Shown here: piece by piece, positions 54,401-64,000 of the stretch | Layout: every line of letters begins with the position of its first letter | How positions within the stretch are numbered: the stretch's first letter is position 1 | Assembly (NCBI GenBank): GCA_022457155.1 | Contig: JAJGOT010000600.1 | Span: forward strand, 244,501-308,500 | Source: Cladopsammia gracilis | Lineage: Eukaryota; Cnidaria; Anthozoa; Scleractinia; Dendrophylliidae | DNA length: 64,000 nt | Reading direction: 5' to 3' | Position numbers and translations under genes: made by a program | Notes under the pieces: generated by a model | What the model saw: the letters and a program-made list of their open reading frames with translations, nothing else | Database searches by the model: none | What the model was told of the DNA's origin: nothing

Positions 54401-57400
54401 AATGTTTTAGACAATTTGTCTGGTTGCCTCGGCTGTTTAGTTTTTAAAAGAAGAACAGACGGCGGTGCCGCAAGCGCTTCCATCGGGGAAAGATGTCATG
54501 GCTGTGCTACCAACTGGCTTCGGAAAATCAATAATTTATCGAATCTCTGTCCTTGTATGATAGTGGCATAAACAAAACAATCGTTAGACTGTCAAAATTG
54601 ACAACGGAGGAATTTAATATAAACATCGCAGCTCCACGCGGCTATAACGGGAGGCGAATGGATGCTAAAATCACAGCTTTGATTAAGACAAACTTCAAGT
54701 TTCTACAAGTTGACTGATTGCTTTCTTTTTAAGCTTCAACTCCCTCAGCTAAACTTGTTAAATGGATCTGCAAAATTAATATCCCGCAACGACGAAAACT
54801 AAAATACAGTCGAACCCCTATTAAGCGGCCACTCTCGGGGAACTGGCAAGTGGCCTCTTAATAGGGGTTGGCCGCAACCTCGTTCCCAGGGTCACTCTTC
54901 TTCCCGCTCCCTGGATCGCTCCAGGGGGCGGGAAGAAGAGAGACCCTGGGAACGAGGTTGGGGTTGGCCGCTTAATAAGGGTTCGTCAGAAATTAGCATA
55001 ATGCGTGGTATAAATGTCACTTTATTTGAATACAACTAAGTTGGAGGACTGTTGAATGTAATACAGCCTGTGTTCGGACTGTAAATCCAAGTTCGTAATT
55101 TCGACGTTCGTGTGCTATAAAACTGGAACAACAAAAGAGTCCAACACAAAACCACAACTCGCAGTTTCAACTCAATGCAAACGTGATCCAATTTATTTTC
55201 TGCTTGCGTGGTATTTTACAGCTAAAAACACGTGTATTAAATTTTTGGTGGCCGCTTAATAGGGGTAAAAACAATAGGAAAATCCTCATCGGGACCGCCA
55301 AAAGGTGGCCGCGGTCGCTTAATAGGGGTGGTCGCTTATGGTTACTGTAAACCTTTATTGGTCCCATTTTGCATAGTTTTAATTTTTTTTAATTTCTGTT
55401 AAGATATAACATTAATCTGGAAAATATTGAAAGAAGTTTTGCAATATCATTAAAAGAACTCGAGATATTCTTAAAAAAGAGTTTCGAGAGAATAGTTGAA
55501 AAGTAGCTATAGGTGTGATAATCCGATAATCTCTTTCCGGAGTGCACCGCCTTCTTGTACTTTTTCTAAACTTTATCCGCGGGATCTCGCATTACATGTT
55601 ATGCATATTTTGTTTACATCGCAATGCGGAGCGCATTTCGCATCGTCATAGCGTATTCTATTGTAGCGTCATAGCGTATTCTCCCCGGCCATTTTCCATG
55701 TTTCACACGGTCGTCTACGCTTGTTCCAATTCCTGAAGATTTACAATTTGACAATTATTAAAAGCCAAAGTGAAAATTTTTGGTTAGCAGAATTGTAGAT
55801 CGCTTGCATTTACTGCTGATACTAGCGCGTATTTTCGGTCAATTTCCGAGGCCACGACTGTTTTGGGTACTGTTTTGGCGGCGAACCCGCCAGGGATTTT
55901 CGCGAGCGGAGCAAGCGAAAATCCCGCCTGCTCTAAAGTTCTTGGGTATTTTGAGTATCGGTGAAAGCCAGGACCTTAAAGGCCCAGTAATGACCATTAT
56001 GCTCCGCGCGCCTCTGTTATTGTTATTTATACATATATATATATATTTATATATTTTACAGGAAGTTCTGGTATAAAAAGGGCTTAGCCCGGGGCCTGAC
56101 CTGGCCATTCTCACTTTAATTTCAATTTTCAATCAAACACAAAAGAATCAACAACTGACAAACACACGTTGTTCCCACGACCAAAAGTATAAAAATTGAA
56201 AGCGTTTGGAAAAAAAAGTCATTTTACCAATGAAAGTTCTGTCACAAGTCCTTGACTACTTCTGGTATTATATTATTTGCAGGGGCGATAATCTGGTTTG
56301 AGCTTTTTTAAGCGGCAAATTTCATGTATAGGACGCTCTGGTCAACAGCATACACCGACTGAAAAACGCCAAAATTTACATTTCACACCGACCCTTTTCT
56401 AGTGGAACTTCGCATTTAAAACGAGTGATTCACTGATTTTATCAGAGCACGCCAGACCTATTGATTTAACGCCAAGTTAAAACTCGTCGTCGCTTCTGTA
56501 CGCATTACTCCCTTTTTTTGATTTTATTTGTTAATTAACCATAATCTTTTAATGTAATTAAAAGTAAGTCTTGGTTTTAGAAATTGGAACTAAAAAGTTT
56601 GGTCTTTGGTTTTAGTTACCTGTTGAAAGTGTGGTAATCGATTCCAGACCTCGCATTTGCTGACGGCCTCAGTACAATTTTTTAAAAATGACAACAAACA
56701 AAACAAAAAAGCTATACTGTACATTGATCTCTACATTGGGGCGTCCTGTTGTAAATCTTTATAACAAATTTTTAAATTTCTTTTCTACAGCCGTTCTGTA
56801 CCTGCAGAGTTTCCTTGCTGGAGTCATCAGCCAATTGACCAGTGGTTTGTGGGTAGACAACGTTGGATTTATCCCCACCGCCTGGTTCATATTGGCCTGC
56901 TTTATTCTCGCTGGGGTCTGGGCACTATTCTGCGTGCCAGAAACTCCCAGAACAACCAACGATACCGCAGTTCGATTCTTCAGCACTGAAAATATAAAGA
57001 GTTTTATCAACCTGTACCGGAAACAACGAGAGCTGGCAGGACGGAAGAACCTACTTTTGCTGCTGGTCTGTGCTGGTGTCTTGTATTTGGTTATTATCGG
57101 TGTTGTAGGAGTTTTGTCGCTGTTCATTCTAAAAAGCCCTCTGTGTTGGAGTGCCACGTTGATGGGGTACTTCTTTGCGTTTGAAATGTTTATTCATGGT
57201 GTTGGAAGCGTGGCTGGTGTGAAGTACTTCGGGCGTTGCTTTAATGAGCTCACTGTTACACGAATTGGCATGGTTTCTCTAGCGTTGTCCTCGATTATGC
57301 TGGCCTTTTCGGATCGGACTTGGTTGGTTTTTGTTGGTAAGTAGATAAGAGAACTGAAATCATGTTCAAGAATACATTGAAAGCTTTAGTCAAAACAAGA

Positions 57401-58023
57401 GTTATGTAAGGTCATGTTTTTGCCCATATTGCCATCAAATTTTTTTTTTTGACGTTTTCATTGAATGATACTGCAAAATTTGAAGAAATAGCCTCTTCTT
57501 TAGGTCATTTAGTGATCACTCTGTTGATGCTTATTGTACAAATGCAAAATAAACTTACGGTTCAATTATTCACGCATTGTCTTTACCACACTGAAATACA
57601 ATCATACAGTTTAATTTGTGTTTTATAAACTTGTAATGGTCAATCAATGTCCCTGGCGGAGCAGATTTAGTACACCAGTCTAGCAAAAGCAGCTGCCTTC
57701 CAGCATTCTGAATCCCGGACAAGTTTGTTGCTGGCTCGCTCCGAGAGTTTTCTTCGGGTCAGTCTTCGGTCCAACTCCCCCTAAAAACACTCGACTGATC
57801 ATTTCCAGATTCAAACTCAATCTGGTTATAGTGCCCCAATTAGCACTACACACCCATCGACAAAGAAATATATTGATTTACATATAAATTTTGTTATCGG
57901 TCGCCTGCTATGCTAACCTAGTTTTTAAACTTCTTTTAGCGACCGCAGTGGGCATTTTCAATGCTGTTCCTGATCCTGTTATACAGGGTGCAATGTCAAG
58001 AATCGTGGGAGATGATGAACAAG
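51195..58023 (+). CDS. SLC46-type MFS transporter, copy B (3' end not in window)
   Basis: Coding exons 51195-51422, 51599-51914, 56791-57336 and 57940-58023 keep phase and give about 391 residues. The start is MPSTKTVIPPWRKYLTVEP, directly after a TTTTGCAG acceptor as in copy A. TM1, the N-V-S sequon with a Cys a few residues later, WGSWTDRGGRRKP (motif A), LKSPLCW and VFNAVP-type hinge are all conserved. Exons 2 and 4 have exactly the length of those in copy A and exon 3 is one codon longer. The two last exons of copy A (TM11-12 and tail) have no match up to 64000. Either they lie beyond the window after a long intron or they are lost. Frame and splice sites are intact in what is visible. 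Confidence 0.8.
51599..51914 (+). CDS. SLC46 copy B, coding exon 2
   Basis: Acceptor GACGTTTTCAG, donor GTGAGG, 316 bases. Encodes VQTLSANILLGYNLFSTIPS through the motif A loop to YLADISSEEERGFRM. Confidence 0.9.
52236..52265 (+). ncRNA. Hammerhead-like motif, best conserved core
   Basis: CTGACGA, then GGAC...GCTC, then GAAACGTCAG. CTGACG and CGTCAG can also pair simply with each other, so the conserved feature could be a plain hairpin and not a ribozyme. Confidence 0.3.
52274..52688. mobile_element. MITE with TTAA target duplication, 415 bp
   Basis: AGGGAACCTCCATTGTT and the inverse AACAATGG...GTTCCCT, with inverted arms through most of the element (GACGTTAAATTGTTGG, TAGGCGATATT). TTAA on both sides (52270-52273 and 52689-52692), the piggyBac-type target. 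Confidence 0.8.
52694..52761. repeat. Minisatellite, 11-bp unit CTTACCCCAAC
   Basis: About six units in the Penelope-like repeat. Not telomeric (which would be TTAGGG). Confidence 0.9.
53669..54119 (-). mobile_element. G-tract MITE, family B copy 2
   Basis: CCCGGGG...GGTACTCTGCAAGTGTGCCG to ATATGGGAGTACTC...CCCCCCGGGG, the reverse complement layout of 47461-47875. Flanks share GTCAAYC, a possible degenerate duplication. In the long intron of copy B. Confidence 0.75.
54365..54560 (+). pseudogene. RecQ-type helicase N-terminal fragment, frameshifted
   Basis: ATG 54365 opens MVDTMACNSGNENVLDNLSG up to LVF. One base out of phase the sequence goes on LKEEQTAVPQALPSGKDVMA and VLPTGFGKSIIYRISVL, a Q motif and Walker A of RecQ type, and then stops. 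A single-base loss in the TTTTTAAAA run explains the break. It resembles the captured fragment at 28661-28954. No later helicase motif follows. Confidence 0.6.
54812..55350. mobile_element. MITE with CCTATTAAGCGGCC ends
   Basis: ACAGTCGAACCCCTATTAAG at the left and GCTTAATAGGGGTGGTCGCT...GGTTACTGT at the right, with the words GGCCGCTTAATA repeated five or more times. The nearby minisatellite at 58080 uses the same GGTGGTCGCTTA word. In the long intron of copy B. Confidence 0.6.
54886..54961. mobile_element. 76-bp hairpin insertion in the MITE
   Basis: CAACCTCGTTCCCAGGGTC and its inverse form an almost perfect stem with CTTCTTCCCGC inside. The 10-bp GGGTTGGCCG stands on both sides (before 54886 and after 54961). 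Confidence 0.75.
55351..56790. other. Long intron of SLC46 copy B, no gene recognised
   Basis: Short frames only. A local inverted repeat GGGATTTTCGCGAGCG/CAAGCGAAAATCCC lies at 55893-55925. (TA)-rich near 56030. Nothing else that I can support. Confidence 0.35.
56791..57336 (+). CDS. SLC46 copy B, coding exon 3
   Basis: Acceptor TTTCTTTTCTACAG, donor GTAAGT, 546 bases, phase 1 at both ends. Encodes AVLYLQSFLAGVISQLTSGL, FIPTAWFILACFILAGVWAL, the loop PETPRTTNDTAVRFFSTENI and on to MLAFSDRTWLVFVG. Confidence 0.9.
57940..58023 (+). CDS. SLC46 copy B, coding exon 4
   Basis: Acceptor AACTTCTTTTAG, donor GTAACA, 84 bases, ending in phase 1. Encodes ATAVGIFNAVPDPVIQGAMS and RIVGDDEQG. The minisatellite begins about 80 bp further on. 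Confidence 0.85.
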
Positions 58024-58106
58024 GTAACAAATTCAGGGACTTTCCATATATATACCGCGTTATACAGTCAAATCACCCGGAAGTGATCAACCAAAATGGG
58101 AAGTTA

Positions 58107-59690
58107 GGTGGTCGCTTCCGGGAGGTGGTCGCTTACGAGAGGCGGTCGCTTACGAGAGGTGGTCACTTACGGGTAGTGGTCGCTTACGGGAGGTGGTCAC
58201 TTACGAGAGGTGGTCGCTTACAGTAAGTGGTCGCTTACGGGAGGTGGTCGCTTACGGGTAGTGGTCACTTACGGGAGGTGGTCACTTACGGGAGATGGTC
58301 GCTTACAGTAAGTGGTCGCTTACGAGAGGTGGTCACTTACGGGAGGTGGTCACTTACGAGAGGTGGTCGCTTACAGTAAGTGGTCGCTTACGAGAGGTGG
58401 TCGCTTACAGGAGGTGGTCACTTGCGGGAGGTGGTCGCTTACAGTAAGTGGTCGCGTACGGGAGGTGGTCGCTTACGGGAGGTGGTCACTTACCGGAGGT
58501 GGTCCTTACGGGAGGTGGTCACTTACGGGAGGTGTTCACTTACGAGAGGTGGTCGCTTACGGGAGGTGGTCACTTACGGGAGGTGGTCGCTTACGAGAGG
58601 CGGTCACTTACGGGAGGTGGTCCTTACGGAAGGTGGTCGCTTACGAGAGGTGGTCACTTACGGGAGGTGTTCACTTACGAGAGGTGGTCCTTACGGGAGG
58701 TGTTCACTTACGAGAGGTGGTCACTTACGAGAGGTGTTCACTTACGGGAGTGTTCGCGTACGGGAGGTGGTCGCTTACGTTAATACGGGAGGTGGTCGCT
58801 TACGAGAGGAGGTCGCTTACGAGAGGTGGTCGCTTACGGTAAGTGGTCGCTTACGGGAGGTGGTCGCTTACAGGAGGTGGTCACTTACAGGAGGTGGTCC
58901 TTACGGGAGGTGGTCGCTTACGGGAGGTGTTCACTTACGAGAGGTGGTCACTTACGGGAGGTGGTCGCTTACCGGTGGTCAGTTACGAGATGTGGTAACT
59001 TACGGGAGGTGGTCCTTACGGGAGGTGTTCACTTACGGGAAGTGGTCACGTACGGGAGGTGGTGGTTTACGGTAGGAGGTCACTTACGGGAGGTGGTCGC
59101 TTACCGGAGGTGGTCAGTTACGAGATGTGGTGGCTTACGGGAGGTGGTCGCTTACGGGAGGTGGTCCTTACGAGAGGTGGTCGCTTACGGGAGGTGTTCG
59201 CTTACGGGAGGTGGTCACTTACGAGAGGTGGTCACTTACGAGAGGTGTTCACTTACGGAAGGTAGTCACGTACGGGAGGTGGTCACTTACTGGAGGTGGT
59301 CAGTTACGAGATGTGGTCGCTTACTGGAGATGGTCGCTTACGAGAGGTGTTCCATTACGGGAGGTGTTCACTTACGGGAGGTGGTCGCTTACGGGAGGTG
59401 GTCACGTACGAGAGGTGGTCACTTACGAGAGGTGGTTACTTACGGGAGGTGGTCGCTTACGGGAGGAGGTCACTTACGGGAGGTGGTCCTTACGGGAGGT
59501 GGTCGCTTACGGAAGGTGGTCGCCTACGGGAGGTGGTCGCTTACGGGAGGTGGTCCTTACGGGAGGTGGTCGCTTACGGGAGGCGGTCGCTTACCGGAGG
59601 TGGTCGCTTTTACGGGAGGTGGTCGCTTACGGGAGGTGGTCGCTTACGGGAGGTGGTCCTTACGGGAGGTGGTTCTTACGAGAGGTCAGA
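58107..59690. repeat. Minisatellite, 17-bp unit GGTGGTCGCTTACGGGA, about 90 copies
   Basis: Units vary mainly at CGCTTAC/CACTTAC, GGGA/GAGA and GGTGGTC/GGTGTTC; shorter 16-base forms (GGTGGTCCTTACGGGA) are scattered. Because 17 is not a multiple of 3 and the unit has no stop in any + frame, all three + frames are open for hundreds of codons as a 17-residue repeat. This is a property of the unit, not evidence of genes. Lies in the intron after copy B exon 4. Confidence 0.95.
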
Positions 59691-59699
59691 CCACTAGGG

Positions 59700-60059
59700 T
59701 TCTTAACTTTGATTCATATGAAAATGTAGCAATTTGAATGCACAAAGCAACTATCACTCTGTGCCGTTGTGCATTGCGTAATCGGCCATGTTCACGCAAA
59801 ACGTTGCCAAAGACTGCAGAAACAATCGCTGCTTATTACTCATGCGCAAAGCGCAAGAGCTATAAAATGGGCTCCGTTTCTTCGTATTTTTCGTGTCACA
59901 TTGGTGCATGAAAATTTATGAACGCATATATTATTACTAACCTGGTCGTCAGGTCACATAAAAATTCTACAAAAATGGTTGCCGCGCTCGGCATGTGTTT
60001 TGTTTTCAAAACCATAGTTTTGTCTTGTCGGAGTAATAACACACATTCAAATACTTAAA
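59700..60059. other. Intron or intergenic DNA, nothing recognised
   Basis: Contains GCTATAAAATGGGC (59858), a TATA-like word, but no start of a gene that I can defend unless the small ORF at 60060 is real. Confidence 0.3.
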
Positions 60060-60224
60060 ATGGAAAGAGGAAGCTTTAAAGAATACACAGAAGCCGCTGT
60101 AGTGGAGAAAAAGGAGAGCTGTAAGCGACGAAATACTTCATACGTTTGTATCAGTGCGGGGCGATCAAATCCGAAGAAGCGGAGTTTTAAAGAATTTTCA
60201 AGCAGGCGAGGGACTTTACCGTAA
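60060..60224 (+). CDS. Small ORF, 54 codons, unknown
   Basis: MERGSFKEYTEAAVVEKKES to SFKEFSSRRGTLP, with SFKEY and SFKEF repeated 38 residues apart. Basic, no signal peptide or helix-rich segment. It lies in a repeat also found inverted at 49930-50040, so it may be part of an unrecognised transposon. Confidence 0.25.
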   Translation: MERGSFKEYTEAAVVEKKESCKRRNTSYVCISAGRSNPKKRSFKEFSSRRGTLP

Positions 60225-61915
60225 AATAAATTTAATTTTTCGGTGAGAATTTATGTTGATATCAATTTGCGATTGACTTTTTCTTTGTGTTCTGGTTAGT
60301 TTTGGAGAAATGTTCCATGATATTATGTAAACAAAACAAGACTTGAATTTTATAGTTATATTAAACTTCACACCCGTCGCCTCACGCAAAGATGTCTGTG
60401 TATTTTTTGGAATTTTGATTTCTAAATCAGTTTCTCGGGCAATTTTTAATACACAACTGGTGTATTTTATTCGGAGTAGTCTTACTTGTCATTCTAGACC
60501 GAGAAAAGATTGCTTTTGTGAGCTTTTGTGCACTCTAAATACAAAGTCAACGGACGGTCGCGTAATACAGTTTTTGAGAATTGCTAAAATTGAAAAATAG
60601 TTCGGTCGTTTACTAATTTTATTACTTTTAAAAGTAGCCTTTTCAAATGTAACAGAAAGCAGTCACGGTTTGGGAAACATTTGACGCAAACTTGTTCGAA
60701 TGTTTTCTACATGAAGCCAATATTCACGGTAAAGGCACGCTAGTAAATATAATTGAATTAAATATAAGCGCTTTCTGAAATAAAGTTTGCTTTCAAGATT
60801 TTTTTGATTAGCGAAAACATTATGCGAATCATCTTTAGGGATAAGAATGGCATTCTATACACACAAAGGAAAAGTCGGAAATTTTTGAAAACACTTGATA
60901 TAATAAAGCAGGTTGCTGAATTTAAATATTAAAAATATTTATATTTTGTGATCTCCGCGCTACAATTATGATAAATAAATCGCCAAGCCTTCCAGAAGCA
61001 GAAAATCACTGAATTCTGATAAGCGTTTAACTCTTTTATTCAAGGGAAAGACATTTTCATTCAAGGAAATATGAGTTTCATTAAAAAGTTTTGACCTTTA
61101 GAAAACATATTTTGGATTCATGATCATGAAGAAACAGCGCGCGATCGAATTACATTTCACACAAAATTTGCATGAAACAAAATTGTGTATTTGCGACAAC
61201 ACTTTGAAGAAACTGTGTAGCCTGGAAAAAACTAATACATGGCAAACTCAAAGCAGTTATTTAGGGAACTAGCTTTTTTGAAAAATTTCATTTCGATTTG
61301 GTCTTGAAATCACTGGGTTTTTTATGATGCGTCACGCAATATTTATTTTTAAAATGTTTCACCAATTTATAGCACTCATCGCCACAGTTTTGAAAATTAT
61401 AAAAGCAGAATCTCCAGAATGCGATTACATGTATTTTTTTTTCATTACCTGTAAATTTAGGACTTCCAAAAATTTATTCGAAAACCGGGCAGGAGGAGGG
61501 GTCTCTTGGCTTGGAAATTCAGGCGGGAGGGGGATCTAGCGGGCCAGGAAATCCGAGTGGAAGGGGAGTGGGGGGGGGGGGGGGCGTGTGGGTTGGGTGG
61601 GGAATAACCCAATGTAATAGAAATAATTCACGGTTTGGGAATTACAACAACAACAACAACAACAACAATTTTATTTAACAACAAACAACAACGACAATGT
61701 ATTCTTAGTATATGACAGAGTTGAATGAATGATTAGTTTGCCCTAGACTAGTGTGGGTTTGATCGGAAATCAATAAATGAAATATTCAAAGCGAGTACAG
61801 AAAAATTGGTAGCTTAAATCAACATGTCTTGAGTGATGGTAAAATGTGTGTCATGCAAAATTCGTTGGGGGAGGGGTTGCTTGACTCAACAACAACAACA
61901 ATTTATTCAGTATTC

Positions 61916-61917
<2 letters not shown>
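60225..61917. other. AT-rich DNA with repeat fragments, no gene recognised
   Basis: 60240-60560 is the inverse of the 49470-50020 repeat. A G-rich tract lies at 61490-61610 with a G-run at 61570-61584, and an AAC microsatellite at 61644-61690. Frames of 71-85 codons have no domain. Confidence 0.35.
61644..61690. repeat. (AAC)n microsatellite
   Basis: About eight units, then an interrupted second run to 61690. Confidence 0.85.

Positions 61918-61975
<58 letters not shown>
61918..61975. repeat. (TA)n microsatellite
   Basis: About 28 uninterrupted TA units at the 3' side of the antisense LINE. Confidence 0.95.
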
Positions 61976-61977
<2 letters not shown>

Positions 61978-62155
61978 GGTATTACCTAATATAACTTATG
62001 TTATATAAAATAATCATGTCTAATAATTAGATTAGCATCATTAATTGTCGCTTTAACATCGAATCATAAATATAAGCAGCAACAGTTCTACAGACAGCGT
62101 TATTAAAAAGAAATAAAATTTTTGAGATATTGTCTAAGTCATTAAAATTTGGGTA

Positions 62156-64000
62156 TTAGTCATTTATCTCATTGAAAAATTTCTTGCGCGTATCGCTATA
62201 ATGATGGCAATTGAATAGAAAGTGTGTTTCATTTTCAATTTCATTTAAATGACAGAGGTAGCAGACTCTCGGATTTTCAGGTGTCTTGTTATGCCTGCGA
62301 GTTTCAATTCTTAAGTTGTGGTTTCCAAGGCGAAATTTATTGATTTGTCTTTTGTGAAGCCTATTTTTTATTGAATCCAAAAGGTCGGTTTTGTGACAAT
62401 ATTTTTAAAGACAGAGTAGAATTAAAGTTTTTTATTTAAATTTAACAGATTAAGTTGATGGCTAGTTGAAGTTTTATTAACAGTTTGTCGAATACGTGCA
62501 ATAATGTTATTACAATTACTAATGTCTAAATTTGAGATGTTTAGATTTGAAATGTTACATAACGAATTTACTCTTTGTATTAGATTCATCTGATTTTTGT
62601 CTGCCAAATCTTTAGACAGGTAATAGCATTGTTTGGCAATATTGTCTTCTGGTAATTTTTCCAAGTGCAACCAAAATTTAATTATATTTATGTCGATTTT
62701 TCCTTTTAGTGATAGTCTGCCGAGTTCATTTCTACATGCTACATTGGGGCATTGTTTATTGACTCCAAGGAAAAGTTTACAAAAATAAATATGGGTTCGT
62801 TCAATTATGTCTTTTTCCCATGAGTTATAATCATTTTTGTCATAGATTCCCCAAACCTCTGAACCATATGTGAGAATCGGGAGGAATAGAGAATCAAATA
62901 TTTTGTTGACAATGTCAATAGGTAATTTTGAGAAATCTTGGTAGCGTCGTGTTGCAAATATAGATCTTCTAGTTTTCTCTTTTAAATTTGTTTTGTGATC
63001 TCTGAAGTTTCCGTTTCCTGAAAAATTAACACCAAGATAGGTATAGTTACTAACAATTTCTATTTTGTCACTGTTAATGTGAAATTTTGTTTTTCTAAAG
63101 TTGATTTTCTAAGTTTCTTTTGGAAAATAAGCACTTTCGTTTTCTTCGGATTTACGTTCAGTAACCAGTCATTACAGAACTGGGATAGTGTATTTAATGC
63201 TGTTTGTAATCCTGTAGCTGTGTGAGAAATCAGAACTAGATCGTCAGCATAAAGTAGACAATTAAGACGCGATCCATCAGGTAATAATATTGCATCCGTA
63301 TTCATTTTATCAAGACGAGTAGGAATTTCATTTAGATATAGGTTAAAAAGCATTGGTAAGATAATGCAACCTTGTCTTACACCATTTGCATAATCAAAAT
63401 ATTCTGTCGTTTGATGATTAGATTTAATAGAACATTTTGAATTTGAATAGAGATTTTTAATGAAGTCGTAAAATTTTCCTCCGATTTTGTTATTCAATAG
63501 TTTATAAAAAAGGCCTTCATGCCAAACTGAATCAAAAGCTTTTTTAAAGTCAATAAAACAGGTGAATAATTTACCTTTAGTGGTATGTGTTACATGTTTA
63601 TCAATTAATGTACGAAGAGTAAACATGTGATCCGATGTGCGATGGTTTGGTAGAAATCTAATTTGAGCACGATGTAAAATGTTTTCTTCAGTTAAGTAGC
63701 GTTGTAGTCTGATGTTAAGAACTGAAGTGAACAATTTTCCAAGACAACTGTTAATGCAGATTCCTTTGTAATTTGATGGATCTAATTTGTTGCCGGATTT
63801 GTAAATACGGGTGATTACACCTTCACACCAAGTTATGGGAAAGGACCCACATTTTAGTATCAAATTAAAGAGTTTACAAATTGCAGGTTTAAGATAACAT
63901 GTGTCTGATTTTAGCATTTCGATGCGAATTCTGTCAGAACCAGCAGCTTTTCTTGATTTTAATAGCTTTGTTGCATTTTCAATTTCTTTTAAGGAAAAAA
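62156..64000 (-). pseudogene. Non-LTR retrotransposon ORF2 (reverse transcriptase), partial
   Basis: Open at the window edge (64000) and read leftwards. KEIENATKLLKSRKAAGSDR opens the RT, then FPITWCEGVITRIYKSGNKL, SNYKGICINSCLGKLFTSVL, FTCFIDFKKAFDSVWHEGLF, NGVRQGCIILPMLFNLYLNE and LLYADDLVLIS. D in FIDFKKAFD and YADD are the catalytic residues. Near 63105 the frame breaks; the continuation (THIYFCKLFLGVNKQCPNVA, LEKLPEDNIAKQCYYLSKDL) runs in other frames to a C-terminal zinc-finger-like segment CYLCHLNEIENETHFLFNCH (C-C-H-C spacing) at 62156-62290. L1/Tx1 or CR1-type cannot be told apart here. The endonuclease would lie beyond the window. Confidence 0.85.

Noticed and set aside
58107..59690. 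CRISPR-like regular array
   Set aside because: Units are contiguous with no unique spacers, in a eukaryotic intron.
58312..59737. Four long overlapping + strand ORFs of 111-303 codons
   Set aside because: They are the three frames of a stop-free 17-bp tandem repeat. No domain, no codon preference, and they overlap each other in different frames.
1..64000. tRNA or rRNA genes
   Set aside because: I looked for B-box words and cloverleaf partners around GTTCAAATC-like sites and for conserved rRNA words by eye; none held up. A covariance search could still find one.

Overview
The window looks like nuclear DNA from a cnidarian, most likely a stony coral. This is inferred from intron-containing genes, AT-rich intergenic DNA, the mix of DIRS, Penelope-like and CR1/L1-like retroelements, and foldback and MITE families of coral type. 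No species can be named from the sequence. I see no bacterial genes, tRNA, rRNA or CRISPR array.

Two host genes stand out. They are tandem paralogues of an SLC46-type (proton-coupled folate transporter-like) major facilitator transporter on the + strand. Copy A is complete: a non-coding first exon ends at 33310, six coding exons run from 36140 to 43410, and the six exons join in phase to give 489 codons plus stop. Copy B has its non-coding exon ending at 47191 and coding exons at 51195-51422, 51599-51914, 56791-57336 and 57940-58023. Its last two exons are not in the window, and a 1.6-kb minisatellite of 17-bp units starts right after the last visible exon. The first-exon region is conserved in both copies, so the duplication carried its promoter and 5' UTR.

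Almost everything else is mobile-element DNA. From 1 to 10 kb there are several MITEs, a paired-domain-like ORF cut by a 2.4-kb foldback element with a 10-bp target duplication, a GIY-YIG fragment of a Penelope-like element, and a 324-bp tandem duplication that looks exact. From 10.0 to 18.5 kb there is a composite of nested inverted repeats: two diverged non-coding units bounded by identical-type hairpins, then a palindrome whose arms carry an integrase-type transposase fragment. From 18.7 to 25.8 kb lies a decayed DIRS retroelement (Gag-like, RT, RNase H, tyrosine recombinase) broken by at least four datable insertions, including a LINE copy that has ORF1 but no ORF2. From 25.7 to 29.3 kb are the ends of a second DIRS, interrupted by a Penelope-like fragment and by a Mutator-like element that carries a RecQ-helicase fragment and is itself interrupted by a further MITE.

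From 29 to 64 kb the SLC46 copies sit among MITEs. Several of these end in long G/C homopolymers and show 8-bp target duplications. The right edge is a degenerate antisense LINE ORF2 that runs off the window. Boundaries come from inverted repeats and target duplications read by eye; family names come from protein motifs recognised without a database search.
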